Positions 47,341-60,480 of a stretch of DNA of 64,000 nucleotides are shown one piece after another (the first letter of the stretch is position 1; every line of letters starts with the position of its first letter). This DNA comes from Nocardioides pini. Its GTDB lineage: Bacteria > Actinomycetota > Actinomycetes > Propionibacteriales > Nocardioidaceae. The position numbers and the translations under genes are program-made. The DNA lies in NCBI RefSeq assembly GCF_026712185.1, contig NZ_JAPPUX010000002.1, positions 186,001-250,000 of the forward strand. The letters run 5' to 3'. The notes beneath the pieces are model-generated. The model worked only from the letters and a program-made list of their open reading frames with translations. It was not told where the DNA came from and did not search any database.

Positions 47341-48558
47341 TCAGCCGGCGAATCGCCGGGCGACCTCGTCCCAGATGACGTGGGCGAGCGCGGTCTTGGA
47401 GCCGCGCGGGACCTCTACGGCGGCGCCGTCGGCGGCCAGGACGACCGCCTCGTTGTCGGTGCTGCCGAACACGGCTCCCCCGCTGACGTCGTTCACGACG
47501 AGGAGGTCGCAGCCCTTGCGGGCCAGCTTGGCGCGGCCGAGGTCGAGCACGGAGCCGGTGGCGTCGCCGGTCTCGGCAGCGAAGCCCACGATGACGGCAC
47601 CCTCGCGGGCGCGGTCGTGGGAGATCTCCGCGAGGATGTCGGGGTTCTGGGCCAGCTCGATCGCCGGCGCGGACCCGTCGTCGGCCTTCTTGATCTTGGC
47701 CTCGCTCACCGCGGTCGGGCGGAAGTCGGCAGGAGCGGCGGCCATCACCACCGCGTCAGCCGTGGCGGTCGCGGCGACGACCGCGTCGCGGAGCTGATCG
47801 GTCGTCTCGACGCGTACGACGTGGACGCCGGCCGGGTCGGGCAGTGTCACGTTGGCGCTGACGAGCGTGACGTGGGCGCCGCGCGAGGCGGCGGCCCGGG
47901 CGAGGGCGTAGCCCTGGAGCCCGGAGGACCGGTTGCCGAGGAACCGGACCGGGTCGAGGTACTCGCGGGTGCCGCCGGCGGAGACGACCACCTTGCGGCC
48001 GGAGAGGTCCTGGGTGGCGTCGGCGCCGCGGTCGAGGAGACCGCGGACGAGCTCATAGATCTCACCCGGCTCGGGCAGGCGGCCCTTGCCGGTGTCGGCG
48101 CCGGTGAGCCGGCCGACGGCGGGCTCGATGACGACGGCACCGCGCTCGCGGAGGGTGGCGACGTTGGCCTGCGTCGCCGGGTGCTCCCACATCTCGGTGT
48201 GCATCGCGGGAGCGAACACCACCGGGCAGCGCGCGGTGAGGAGCGTGTTGGTGAGGAGGTCGTCGGCGAGGCCGTGGGCCGCGCGGGCGAGCAGGTCGGC
48301 GGTCGCCGGTGCGACCACGACCACGTCGGCCTGCTGGCCGATGTGGACGTGGGGCACGGCGTGGACGTCGGTCCAGACGTCGGTGGCGACCGGCTTGCCC
48401 GACAGGGCCGACCAGGTCGGGGCGCCGACGAACTGCAGGGCCGATGCCGTGGGCACGACGGTGACGTCGTGCCCCGACTCGGTGAACCGGCGGAGCAGCT
48501 CGCAGGCCTTGTAGGCCGCGATGCCGCCGGAGACCCCCAGGACGACCTTCACGGTCAT
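47341..48558 (-). CDS. coaBC: bifunctional phosphopantothenoylcysteine decarboxylase/synthase CoaBC
   Basis: This 405-residue protein joins a flavin decarboxylase domain (about 1-185: GVSGGIAAYKACELLRRF, APAMHTEMWEHPATQANV) to a ligase domain (about 190-405: VVVSAGGTREYLDPVRFLGNRSSGLQGYALARAAASRGAHVTLVSANV). It makes 4'-phosphopantetheine from phosphopantothenate, cysteine and CTP on the route to coenzyme A. rpoZ lies 13 nt upstream. Fusion into one chain is usual in bacteria. Confidence 0.96.
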   Translation of the reverse strand: MTVKVVLGVSGGIAAYKACELLRRFTESGHDVTVVPTASALQFVGAPTWSALSGKPVATDVWTDVHAVPHVHIGQQADVVVVAPATADLLARAAHGLADDLLTNTLLTARCPVVFAPAMHTEMWEHPATQANVATLRERGAVVIEPAVGRLTGADTGKGRLPEPGEIYELVRGLLDRGADATQDLSGRKVVVSAGGTREYLDPVRFLGNRSSGLQGYALARAAASRGAHVTLVSANVTLPDPAGVHVVRVETTDQLRDAVVAATATADAVVMAAAPADFRPTAVSEAKIKKADDGSAPAIELAQNPDILAEISHDRAREGAVIVGFAAETGDATGSVLDLGRAKLARKGCDLLVVNDVSGGAVFGSTDNEAVVLAADGAAVEVPRGSKTALAHVIWDEVARRFAG

Positions 48559-48571
48559 CGAGAGGCTCGCG

Positions 48572-48886
48572 TCACTCCGTGGCGTCGCCGGCAGCGGCAG
48601 CCTCGGCGGCGGCGGCCTCGGCGGCGGGGTCGATGTCCTCGCAGGTCAGCAGGTCGTCGTTGATCTCGCGGAGCGCGATCGACAGCGGCTTCTCCTGGAC
48701 GTGGGTGTCGACGAGCGGGCCGACGTACTCCAGCAGGCCCTCGCCGAGCTGGGAGTAGTAGGCGTTGATCTGGCGGGCACGCTGGGCGCTGTAGAGCACC
48801 AGCTTGTACTTGCTGTCGGTCTTGGTGAGCAGGTCGTCGATCGAGGGGTTGGTGACGCCCTCGGCGGCGATGGTGGGAGAAGCCAC
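48572..48886 (-). CDS. rpoZ: RNA polymerase omega subunit
   Basis: This 104-residue protein starts [44 protein letters not shown], the classic omega core that binds the beta' subunit, and ends in an Ala/Glu tail. Its place between gmk (15 nt) and coaBC (13 nt) is the conserved order. It stabilises RNA polymerase. Confidence 0.95.
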   Translation of the reverse strand: MASPTIAAEGVTNPSIDDLLTKTDSKYKLVLYSAQRARQINAYYSQLGEGLLEYVGPLVDTHVQEKPLSIALREINDDLLTCEDIDPAAEAAAAEAAAAGDATE

Positions 48887-48901
48887 GGTGTGGGTGCCTC
48901 G

Positions 48902-49537
48902 CTAGTCAGATGTGGATGGAGCAGGTCCAACCATCAAGGCTACCAACTCCTCGGCAGCGGCGTGAACTTCGTGGTTGACGATGGTCACGTCGAATTCGCT
49001 CTCGGCCGCCAGCTCCGCCCGCGCGGTCTCGAGGCGGCGCTCGCGCTCGGCCTCGGTCTCGGTGCCGCGGCCGACGAGGCGGCGTACGAGCTCCTCCCAC
49101 GACGGCGGCTTGAGGAACACGAACAGCGCCTCGGGCATCGTCTCGCGCACCTGACGGGCGCCCTGCAGGTCGATCTCCAGCATCGCGGGGTGCCCGGACG
49201 CGAGGGCGAGGTCGACCGGCCCGCGCGGGGTGCCGTAGCGGGCGGCCTTGTGGACCACGGCCCACTCGAGCAGGTCGCCCTTCTCGATCATCGCGTCGAA
49301 CTCGTCGTCGGAGACGAACCAGTAGTGCACGCCGTTCTCCTCGCCCGGGCGGGGCGCGCGGGTGGTGGCGGACACCGAGATCCAGACCTCGGGGTGCGTC
49401 TCGCGCACCGCGGCGGCCACCGTGCCCTTGCCGACGGCGGTGGGGCCGGCGAGGACGATCAGCCGGGAGCGGGTGGGGGTGTTGCCGGACGGGGCGCCGG
49501 CGGGCGCCTCCGCCGGGGTGTCGGGGGTGTCGGTCAC
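48902..49537 (-). CDS. gmk: guanylate kinase
   Basis: This 211-residue enzyme has the P-loop [17 protein letters not shown], the GMP-binding [31 protein letters not shown] and [37 protein letters not shown]. It phosphorylates GMP with ATP. The GTG at 49537 overlaps the mihF stop (GTGA), so the two are coupled. A Pro/Ala-rich N-terminal extension of about 20 residues precedes the core. Confidence 0.96.
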   Translation of the reverse strand: MTDTPDTPAEAPAGAPSGNTPTRSRLIVLAGPTAVGKGTVAAAVRETHPEVWISVSATTRAPRPGEENGVHYWFVSDDEFDAMIEKGDLLEWAVVHKAARYGTPRGPVDLALASGHPAMLEIDLQGARQVRETMPEALFVFLKPPSWEELVRRLVGRGTETEAERERRLETARAELAAESEFDVTIVNHEVHAAAEELVALMVGPAPSTSD

Positions 49538-49857
49538 GAGGCGTCGGGGCCGAACTCACGCTCGAGCGCGGCGACCTGCTTGACGCCCAGCCCACGGACG
49601 CGGCGGCTCTCGGCGATGCCGAGCCGCTCCATCACCTGGCGGGCACGCACCCGACCGAGGCCGGGCACCGACTGGAGGAGCTCGACGACGCGCATCTTGC
49701 CGATGACCTCGTTGGTCTGGCCCTCGTGGAGCACGTCGACGATCGAGCCGCCGGAGTTCTTGAGGCGGTTCTTCACCTCGGCCCGCTCGCGGCGGGAGGC
49801 TGCAGCCTTGTCGAGGGCTGCCTGGCGCTGCTCGGGCGTCAGAGGGGGCAAGGCCAC
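49534..49857 (-). CDS. mihF: integration host factor, actinobacterial type (mIHF)
   Basis: This 107-residue DNA-binding protein has an Arg/Lys-rich N-terminal helix region ([27 protein letters not shown]) and a helix-two-turn-helix domain ([29 protein letters not shown]). mIHF bends DNA and helps compact the chromosome. The GTG at 49857 is chosen because AGAAGGA lies 8 nt before it; an upstream GTG at 49917 has no such site. A promoter with -10 TAGATT and -35 TTGCAG lies just upstream. Confidence 0.94.
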   Translation of the reverse strand: MALPPLTPEQRQAALDKAAASRRERAEVKNRLKNSGGSIVDVLHEGQTNEVIGKMRVVELLQSVPGLGRVRARQVMERLGIAESRRVRGLGVKQVAALEREFGPDAS

Positions 49858-49906
49858 GAAAGCGATCCTTCTGGTGGGTCCGGCACGGTCCGAGATGGTG
49901 CGGGCC

Positions 49907-49936
49907 AATCTAGTCACGTCCGCGCGGCGCCTGCAA
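49907..49936 (-). promoter_or_regulatory. promoter for mihF-gmk-rpoZ-coaBC-metK (-35 TTGCAG, -10 TAGATT)
   Basis: On the minus strand TTGCAG (49931-49936) and TAGATT (49907-49912) are separated by 18 nt. This gives a transcript start near 49900 and a leader of about 43 nt with AGAAGGA. It is one of few full -35/-10 promoters visible in the window and fits a housekeeping operon. Confidence 0.55.
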
Positions 49937-49975
49937 TTGGCCCTGCGCCGGGGACCGCGCGACGTGACGTGCGCG

Positions 49976-50052
49976 ACTTGTCAGGCTCTCCCTGAGCCTG
50001 TCGGCCCGTGCACGGCCTGACAAGTTCAGGGATCCCCGGCCGGCCGGGGATC
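49976..50052. terminator. stacked inverted repeats between the pyr-lipoprotein operon and mihF
   Basis: There are three elements. GATCCCCGG/CCGGGGATC is a 22-bp perfect palindrome (50031-50052). ACTTGTCAGGC (49976-49986) pairs with GCCTGACAAGT (50015-50025). Inside it CAGGCTC (49982-49988) pairs with GAGCCTG (49994-50000), which excludes the longer pairing. On minus they follow the lipoprotein stop by 19 nt, so they probably end the car/pyr transcript. The exclusive alternatives also allow switching, but no leader peptide is seen. Confidence 0.6.
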
Positions 50053-50070
50053 GCTCGAGCGGCCGCGACG

Positions 50071-50526
50071 TCAGCGCGACAGCGGGGTCCCGCACACGTC
50101 GAGGGCGTGCTGCTCGACGGCGGCCATCGCGTCGACGGTGCGCTGCGCACCGACGGCTCGGGCGGCCGCCTCGATGTCCTCCCGCGCGTCGGCGTCGAGC
50201 CCGGCGGGCGGCTCGTCGGCCCGGTACGTCGACGGGTCGACGTCGTGCGCGTCGAGCGACTCCTCGAGCCGGCGGAGCGGCTCCACGACGGCCGACCACT
50301 CGTCGGCGATGTCGCGCGGCGCCTCGGCGGCGAGTGCCTCGTAGTCGTCGAGGGCGTCGAACACCGCGCCGGCGTCGTCGGAGGCAGCCACGTCGGTGAG
50401 GTCGGCCTGGTGGTCCTCGACCACCTCGCAGTAGTTGGCCTGCGGGTCGCTCGAGCAGCCGGTCACCGCCAGGCAGGCCAGGCAGGACACGCAGGCCAGG
50501 AGGACCGCCGGACCGGGGAGCTTCAC
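50071..50526 (-). CDS. small lipoprotein with acidic helical domain, 151 residues
   Basis: The GTG at 50526 starts MKLPGPAVLLACVSCLACLA, a signal peptide with lipobox VTGC (Cys about 23). The rest is an acidic, helical domain (YCEVVEDHQADLTDVAASDDAG..., LEESLDAHDVDPSTYRADEPPAGLD) with two further Cys, one near each end (YCEV and DVCGTP) that could pair. The family is unknown to me. The GTG overlaps the pyrF stop (GTGA), so it is translationally coupled to the pyrimidine operon and is its last gene. Confidence 0.82.
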   Translation of the reverse strand: MKLPGPAVLLACVSCLACLAVTGCSSDPQANYCEVVEDHQADLTDVAASDDAGAVFDALDDYEALAAEAPRDIADEWSAVVEPLRRLEESLDAHDVDPSTYRADEPPAGLDADAREDIEAAARAVGAQRTVDAMAAVEQHALDVCGTPLSR

Positions 50527-51347
50527 GCCCCCAAGCCTCGCACGGCGTCGTTGCCGCGCCGGGCGGCGTCGCGGAGGGCACCCACGTCGGGGCCGGCCCG
50601 CAGCACCTCGCGCGAGGAGCTGGGCAGCGCCCACCGGGCCGCCGAGCCGAAGATGCGCGCCACGTCGTCGACCGTGCCGCCCTGCGCGCCGAAGCCCGGG
50701 ACGAGGAGCGGACCGTTCACGTCGAGGTCCTCGTCGGTGTCGCCGATCGTGGCGCCGACGACCGCGCCGAACGACCCGACCGGCTCGGCCCCCGCGTTGG
50801 CGGCCCGCAGGTGGGCGAGGATCGTCCCGGCGACCGTGCCGTCGCCGGTGCGGGCGTGCTGCACCTCGGGACCCTCCTTGTTGGAGGTGAGGGCCAGGAC
50901 GAACAGGCCGCCGCCGTGGCGCCGGCACGCCTCGAGCATCGGGTCGAGCGAGCCGAAGCCGAGGTAGGGGCTGGCGGTGACGGCGTCGGAGCCGAGCGGC
51001 GACGTGGGGTCGAGGTACGCGTCGGCGTAGGCCTGGCTGGTCGAGCCGATGTCGCCGCGCTTGGCGTCCATCAGCACCAGCGCACCGGCGGCGCGGGACT
51101 CCGCCACCACCCGCTCGAGGACGGCGACGCCGCGACTGCCGAAGCGCTCGTAGAACGCGCTCTGCGGCTTCACGACGCCGACCACCGGTGCGACCGCCTC
51201 GACCACCGTGAGCGCGAACCGCTCGAGCGACGCCACGTCGTCGTCGAGGCCCCACTCGTGCAGCAGCGCCGCGTGCGGGTCGATGCCGACGCAGAAGCGC
51301 CCGCGCTCCTCGATCGCGTGGGCGAGGCGGGTGCCGAAGGGGGTCAT
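50523..51347 (-). CDS. pyrF: orotidine 5'-phosphate decarboxylase (type 2)
   Basis: This 274-residue OMP decarboxylase has CVGIDPHAALLHEWGL, KPQSAFYERFGSRGVAVLERVV, the catalytic LMDAKRGDIGSTSQAYADAYL (Asp-x-Lys-x2-Asp) and LLVPGFGAQGG. The length and motifs are those of the type 2 actinobacterial/proteobacterial group. It makes UMP. The ATG overlaps the pyrD2 stop (ATGA). Confidence 0.96.
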   Translation of the reverse strand: MTPFGTRLAHAIEERGRFCVGIDPHAALLHEWGLDDDVASLERFALTVVEAVAPVVGVVKPQSAFYERFGSRGVAVLERVVAESRAAGALVLMDAKRGDIGSTSQAYADAYLDPTSPLGSDAVTASPYLGFGSLDPMLEACRRHGGGLFVLALTSNKEGPEVQHARTGDGTVAGTILAHLRAANAGAEPVGSFGAVVGATIGDTDEDLDVNGPLLVPGFGAQGGTVDDVARIFGSAARWALPSSSREVLRAGPDVGALRDAARRGNDAVRGLGA

Positions 51348-52183
51348 GCGTCCTCCTGGAGGGCTCGGAGTGCGAGGGCGGCCCGCAGGCGGGCCACCGT
51401 GGTCGGGTCGTGGAGCAGCGCGGTGCCGACCTGGACGGCGCTCGCACCGGCGTCGAGGTAGGCGCCGGCCGACCTCAGGTCGTGCACGCCGCCGCACCCG
51501 ATGGTCGGGACCGCGGGCAGGGCACGGTGGACCTCGGCGACGCAACGCAGCGCGATCGGGGCGATGGCGGGGCCGCTGAGGCCGCCGGCCCGCCCGTCGG
51601 GGAAGGCGGCGGGCACGGCGTTGCCGACGACGACGGCGCTCGCGCCGGCCTCGTGGCACGAGCGCGCGCCCTCGACGATGCGGGAGACGTCGGGACGCAG
51701 CTTGGCCAGGACGGGCCGGTCGGTGGGGAACTCGCGGCGCACGGCCGCGATCACGCTGGCCGAGTGGTAGGGCTCGCGGACCTCGAACAACGCGGCGCCC
51801 ACCTCGTCGGGGGCGCCGACGTTGACCTCGAGCCCCGCGACGCCGGGGGCACGGCTGAGCCGGCGCGCGAGGTCGGCGTACTCCCCCATCGTCGAGCCGG
51901 CGATCGACACGAAGACCCGCGCGCCGGCGCGCACCAGCCAGGGCAGCTCGGTGGCGAGGAAGTGCTCGAGCCCGGGGTTGGGCAGGCCGACGGCGTTGAC
52001 GAGGCCGCCGGGCACCTCGACGACCCGCGGGCCGGGACCGCCGGCACGGGCGTCGAGGGTGATCGAGCGGGTGACGAGGTCGAGGCCGGCCAGCCCGTCG
52101 GGTCCGGCGTACGGCTCGAGCTCGCGGCCGGTGCCCCCGCACCCGGCGGCGACCATCACGGGGCCCGGCAGCTGCGCGCTCAC
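51344..52183 (-). CDS. dihydroorotate dehydrogenase B-like FMN protein lacking the catalytic Cys loop
   Basis: This 279-residue barrel has most of the class 1B PyrD features: FMN-binding N terminus (VMVAAGCGGTGRELEPYAG), Lys in PVLAKLRPDVSRIVEGARSC, GGLSGPAIAPIALRCVAEVH and GAYLDAGASAVQVGTALLHDP. The substrate loop, normally N-x-S-C-P-N with the catalytic Cys, is NVGAPDEVG here, so the base and the Asn are lost. It is encoded directly before pyrF and after a PyrK-like gene, with GTGA/ATGA overlaps. It may act on another substrate or serve the electron-transfer partner. The intact class 2 PyrD lies next door. Confidence 0.82.
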   Translation of the reverse strand: MSAQLPGPVMVAAGCGGTGRELEPYAGPDGLAGLDLVTRSITLDARAGGPGPRVVEVPGGLVNAVGLPNPGLEHFLATELPWLVRAGARVFVSIAGSTMGEYADLARRLSRAPGVAGLEVNVGAPDEVGAALFEVREPYHSASVIAAVRREFPTDRPVLAKLRPDVSRIVEGARSCHEAGASAVVVGNAVPAAFPDGRAGGLSGPAIAPIALRCVAEVHRALPAVPTIGCGGVHDLRSAGAYLDAGASAVQVGTALLHDPTTVARLRAALALRALQEDA

Positions 52184-53034
52184 AGCACCTGCCCCAGCGC
52201 GTCCGGGAGCGCGTCCCACCGGATCCGGTCGCCGCGCACGACGGGGCCCTCGGCGCAGGCCCGCACGACCCGCTCCACCCCGTCCTCGCCGACCACGGGG
52301 AGGGGACACCCGTGGCAGAGGCCGGTGCCGCACGGGGTCGGGGTCTCGACCGCGACCTGGCTCCAGGCACCGGCGCGCTCGGCTGCCGCTGCCACGCTGC
52401 GGAGCACCGCGTGGGGGCCTGCCGCGTAGACGACGTCGGCGTCGCTGCGCTCGACGAGGCCCGCGACGTGGTCGGCGACGGTGCCGCGCTGACCGACGGA
52501 GCCGTCGGCGGTGAGGACGGTGACGGACCGGGCCGAGCGCCTCGCCTCCAGCGCGGACAGCAGGTGCGCCTCGTCGGGCGCGGAGACGACCAGCGAGACC
52601 GCGCACCCGCGCTCGCGCAGGCGCTCGGCGAGGGGGAAGAGCGGGGCCGCGGCGTAGCCCTCCCCGACGAGCAGGCACGAGACGGCGACCTTGGGCAGCG
52701 CGAACGGCCGGCCGAGCGGACCCGTGATCGCGATCCGCGCGCCGACGGGCTGGGCGGCGAGCCAGGTGGTGCCGCTCCCCCGCGCCTCGACCACGACGTC
52801 GAGCGTGGGCCCGAACGCGCTGGACGCCCGCACCCGGTGCACCCACAGGGCTCGCCGGGCCACGTGCCCGGCCACGCTGACGGCGACGAAGTTGCCGGCG
52901 CGGAAGCGCTCGGGCACGCCCGGCGCGGTGAGGGTGAGATGGCGGTAGCCGCCCACGCGCTTGGTGGCGACCACCTCGCCGTCGACGTGCACGCTGGGGT
53001 GGCTGCCGTCGACCGGTCCCCGCTCGTCAGCCAT
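52180..53034 (-). CDS. dihydroorotate dehydrogenase electron-transfer subunit-like protein (PyrK-like)
   Basis: This 284-residue ferredoxin reductase-type protein has an FAD domain ([43 protein letters not shown]), an NAD domain ([40 protein letters not shown]) and a 2Fe-2S site [14 protein letters not shown] with a fourth Cys in RACAEGPVV. This is the PyrK layout, in which electrons pass between NAD+ and a class 1B dihydroorotate dehydrogenase. Its partner here is the atypical protein at 51344-52183. The ATG at 53034 overlaps the pyrD end by 8 nt. Confidence 0.88.
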   Translation of the reverse strand: MADERGPVDGSHPSVHVDGEVVATKRVGGYRHLTLTAPGVPERFRAGNFVAVSVAGHVARRALWVHRVRASSAFGPTLDVVVEARGSGTTWLAAQPVGARIAITGPLGRPFALPKVAVSCLLVGEGYAAAPLFPLAERLRERGCAVSLVVSAPDEAHLLSALEARRSARSVTVLTADGSVGQRGTVADHVAGLVERSDADVVYAAGPHAVLRSVAAAAERAGAWSQVAVETPTPCGTGLCHGCPLPVVGEDGVERVVRACAEGPVVRGDRIRWDALPDALGQVL

Positions 53035-54058
53035 CCGTGGCGAGACCCCGCACGATGCGCCGGGGCCACAGCGGGCCCTCGTAGACGAACGCGGTGTAGC
53101 CCTGCAGCAGGTCGGCACCGGCCGCGAGCCGTCGCCGGGCGTCGTCGACGGTCGTGATGCCACCGACGCCGACGAGGGTGAGGTCGGGCCCGACGCGGTC
53201 GCGCAGCAGGCGTACGACGTCCTCCGACCGCTGGGTGAGCGGGCGTCCGCTCAGCCCGCCGGCCCCGACCTCCTCGACCCGGGACGCCGGCGTGGCCAGG
53301 CCGTCGCGACTGACCGTCGTGTTGGTGGCGATGATGCCGTCGAGCCCGGTGGCGAGCGCGAGGTCGGCCACGGCGAGCACGTCGTCGTCGCCGAGGTCGG
53401 GCGCGATCTTCACCAGCAGCGGCACCCGGTCGTCGAACCGCACCTCGTCGGCACGGCGGCGGACGGCCGCCAGGATCGGCTCCAGCTTCTCCACGGCCTG
53501 CAGGTCCCGCAGCCCGGGCGTGTTGGGCGAGGAGACGTTGACGACGAGGTAGTCGGCGTAGGGGGCGAGCAGCCCGGCCGACTTCTCGTAGTCGCGGGCG
53601 GCCTCGTCCTCGGGCACGACCTTGGTCTTGCCGATGTTCACCCCGAGGACGGTCGACCCGCCGCCGGCACGCCAGGCCGCGAGCCGACGGGCGACGACCT
53701 CGGCGCCGTTGTTGTTGAAGCCCATCCGGTTGACGATCGCCCGGTCGTCGGTGAGCCGGAACAGCCGCGGCCGCGGGTTGCCGGGCTGGGCCTCGCCGGT
53801 GACCGTCCCGACCTCGACGTGCCCGAAGCCGAGCGCGGCGAGCCCGTCGATGCCGACGGCGTTCTTGTCGAAGCCGGCGGCGAGGCCGAGCGGGTGGGGG
53901 AAGGTCAGGCCGAGCGCCCGCACCGGCGCCGCCGGCACCCGGACGGCCCGCGACGTGAGCGGCGCCGCCGTCCGGATCGCCCGGAACGCCGCGTGGTGGA
54001 TCCGCTCCGCGTCGACCCGGGTCAGTGCCTGCTCGAAGAGGACGTCGTAGGGCCGCAC
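53027..54058 (-). CDS. pyrD: quinone-dependent dihydroorotate dehydrogenase (class 2)
   Basis: This 343-residue class 2 enzyme has an N-terminal helical membrane-contact region ([25 protein letters not shown]), [17 protein letters not shown], the MGFNNNGA loop, [15 protein letters not shown] with the catalytic Ser, Lys in LLVKIAPDL and VGVGGI. It oxidises dihydroorotate and passes electrons to menaquinone. The GTG at 54058 lies 2 nt after the carB stop. This enzyme can supply the pathway by itself. Confidence 0.95.
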   Translation of the reverse strand: MRPYDVLFEQALTRVDAERIHHAAFRAIRTAAPLTSRAVRVPAAPVRALGLTFPHPLGLAAGFDKNAVGIDGLAALGFGHVEVGTVTGEAQPGNPRPRLFRLTDDRAIVNRMGFNNNGAEVVARRLAAWRAGGGSTVLGVNIGKTKVVPEDEAARDYEKSAGLLAPYADYLVVNVSSPNTPGLRDLQAVEKLEPILAAVRRRADEVRFDDRVPLLVKIAPDLGDDDVLAVADLALATGLDGIIATNTTVSRDGLATPASRVEEVGAGGLSGRPLTQRSEDVVRLLRDRVGPDLTLVGVGGITTVDDARRRLAAGADLLQGYTAFVYEGPLWPRRIVRGLATDG

Positions 54059-54060
54059 CG

Positions 54061-57387
<3,327 letters not shown>

Positions 57388-57388
57388 C

Positions 57389-58528
57389 TCAGGCCTTCCC
57401 TTCCATCAGCGCGGTGAAGCGGTCGAAGAGGTACGCCGCGTCGTGGGGGCCGGCGGCCGCCTCGGGGTGGTACTGGACGGAGAAGCTCGTGAGCCGGCCG
57501 TCGGCGTCGCGGAGCTCGAGGCCCTCGACGACGTCGTCGTTGAGGCACACGTGGCTGACCGACGCCTCGCCGAACTCGGTGGTGGTCGAGCCCTCGAGCG
57601 GGGCGTCGACCGCGAACCCGTGGTTGTGGGCGGTGACCTCGACCTTGCCGGTGGTGCGGTCCATCACCGGCTGGTTGATGCCCCGGTGGCCGTACTTCAG
57701 CTTGTAGGTGCCGAAGCCGAGCGCGCGGCCGAAGAGCTGGTTGCCGAAGCAGATCCCGAAGTAGGGGATGCCGGCGCGCAGGGCGTCCTGCAGCAGCCGC
57801 ACCTGGCCGGTGGTGGCCGCGGGGTCGCCCGGGCCGTTGGAGAAGAACAGCCCGTCGGGGCTCAGGGCCTGCACGTCCTCGATGGTCGACGTGGCCGGGA
57901 GCACGTGCACCTCGATGCCGCGCTCGCTCATCATCCGCGGGGTGTTGGACTTGATGCCGAGGTCCACGGCGGCGACGGTGAAGCGCTTCTCACCCTGTGC
58001 GGGAACGACGTAGGCCTCCTGCGTGGAGACCGCCTCGCTGAGGTTGGCGCCGGCCATCTCGCCCGACTCCCGCACCCGGTCGAGCAGGCGCCGGGGGTCG
58101 GTCTCCGTGGTCGAGATCCCGACCCGCATCGCACCGCGCTCGCGCAGGTGGCGGGTCAGCGCGCGGGTGTCGACACCGCTGATGCCGACGACGCCCTGGT
58201 CGCGCAGGTCGTCGTCGAGGCTGCGCACGCTGCGCCAGTTCGATGGCACGCGCGCGGGGTCGCGCACGACGTATCCGGCGACCCAGATCCGGGAGGACTC
58301 GGGGTCCTCGTCGTTCATGCCGGTGTTGCCGACGTGCGGGGCCGTCATCACGACGACCTGGCGGTGGTAGCTGGGGTCGGTCAGGGTCTCCTGGTAGCCG
58401 GACATGCCGGTGGAGAAGACCGCTTCGCCGAAGGTCTCGCCCTCGGCTCCGAACGACTCACCGCGAAAGGTGCGCCCGTCCTCGAGGACCAAGAGCGCTG
58501 CGGTCAGATTTCTGGCAGGCGGAGCCAT
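57389..58528 (-). CDS. carA: carbamoyl-phosphate synthase small subunit
   Basis: This 379-residue glutaminase has an N-terminal domain ([42 protein letters not shown]) and a class I amidotransferase domain with the triad Cys in [28 protein letters not shown] and His-Glu in [10 protein letters not shown]. The ATG at 58528 has a strong GGAGG 6 nt upstream; an upstream start at 58552 has none. TAGGGT (58589-58594) is the probable -10, giving a leader of about 50 nt. Confidence 0.97.
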   Translation of the reverse strand: MAPPARNLTAALLVLEDGRTFRGESFGAEGETFGEAVFSTGMSGYQETLTDPSYHRQVVVMTAPHVGNTGMNDEDPESSRIWVAGYVVRDPARVPSNWRSVRSLDDDLRDQGVVGISGVDTRALTRHLRERGAMRVGISTTETDPRRLLDRVRESGEMAGANLSEAVSTQEAYVVPAQGEKRFTVAAVDLGIKSNTPRMMSERGIEVHVLPATSTIEDVQALSPDGLFFSNGPGDPAATTGQVRLLQDALRAGIPYFGICFGNQLFGRALGFGTYKLKYGHRGINQPVMDRTTGKVEVTAHNHGFAVDAPLEGSTTTEFGEASVSHVCLNDDVVEGLELRDADGRLTSFSVQYHPEAAAGPHDAAYLFDRFTALMEGKA

Positions 58529-58588
58529 GCCGTACCTCCTTCTCCGCCTCACGGGACGGATCGTTAAAGGATGTTCGAGCCGCCGCCG

Positions 58589-58594
58589 ACCCTA
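58589..58594 (-). promoter_or_regulatory. -10-like TAGGGT for the carAB-pyr operon
   Basis: TAGGGT lies 61 nt before the carA ATG. A short hairpin (CCTGT CGAG ACAGG, 58630-58643) is upstream of it. No PyrR-type anti-antiterminator or leader peptide is visible in the short leader. Confidence 0.4.
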
Positions 58595-58656
58595 CCAGCG
58601 CCACCGCTCCCGGACGGCATCGTGTCGGCCTGTCGAGACAGGACCGCGGCACCGCC

Positions 58657-60312
<1,656 letters not shown>

Positions 60313-60331
60313 GCGGAGCCCTTCGGCTGGT

Positions 60332-60352
60332 TCAGGAGGACTCGCCGGGCAT
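60332..60352 (-). CDS. leader mini-ORF 2 (MPGESS) before the ABC-F gene
   Basis: ATG CCC GGC GAG TCC TCC then TGA, 6 codons, ending 19 nt before the ABC-F ATG. Its last codons end close to an AGCC-GAAG-GGCT hairpin that covers the ABC-F ribosome binding site. No strong ribosome binding site precedes it. Translation is unproven; it is listed because its place fits a control element. Confidence 0.35.
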   Translation of the reverse strand: MPGESS

Positions 60353-60389
60353 CGGGCGCACTGGTGCGCCGCCGCGGACGCGAGTCGGG
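60353..60389 (-). promoter_or_regulatory. hairpin-bearing leader between the two mini-ORFs
   Basis: After the MWIQD stop, the minus strand carries GGCGCAC CA GTGCGCC, a 7-bp inverted repeat just upstream of the second mini-ORF. It could end transcription early or pair with the later leader. There is no T-run. Confidence 0.4.
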
Positions 60390-60407
60390 TCAGTCCTGGA
60401 TCCACAT
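60390..60407 (-). CDS. leader mini-ORF 1 (MWIQD) before the ABC-F gene
   Basis: ATG TGG ATC CAG GAC then TGA: 5 codons. A TAGGCT hexamer (60418-60423) lies 10 nt upstream of the ATG, so the RNA probably starts within about 3-4 nt of it and the peptide is read almost leaderless. An in-frame ATG 9 nt further upstream would give MVIMWIQD. Short peptides that stall ribosomes when an antibiotic is bound control several ABC-F genes; this is a candidate for that role by inference. Confidence 0.45.
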   Translation of the reverse strand: MWIQD

Positions 60408-60417
60408 GATGACCATC

Positions 60418-60423
60418 AGCCTA
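60418..60423 (-). promoter_or_regulatory. -10-like TAGGCT for the ABC-F leader
   Basis: TAGGCT on minus, with the probable start about 6-7 nt downstream, just before the MWIQD mini-ORF. The -35 region (TGGGCC at 17-nt spacing) is poor, so an activator or an alternative sigma factor may be used. The leader to the ABC-F ATG would be about 100 nt. Confidence 0.45.
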
Positions 60424-60480
60424 CGTGGTCCGGGCCGGAAGGCCCACCGATTAACGGCCGCCGGATGCCACGCTGGGCGC

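Noticed and set aside
58529..58656. PyrR attenuator before carA
   Set aside because: The predicted leader is about 50 nt, and I find no PyrR-binding loop or terminator hairpin in it, only a 5-bp hairpin upstream of the -10.
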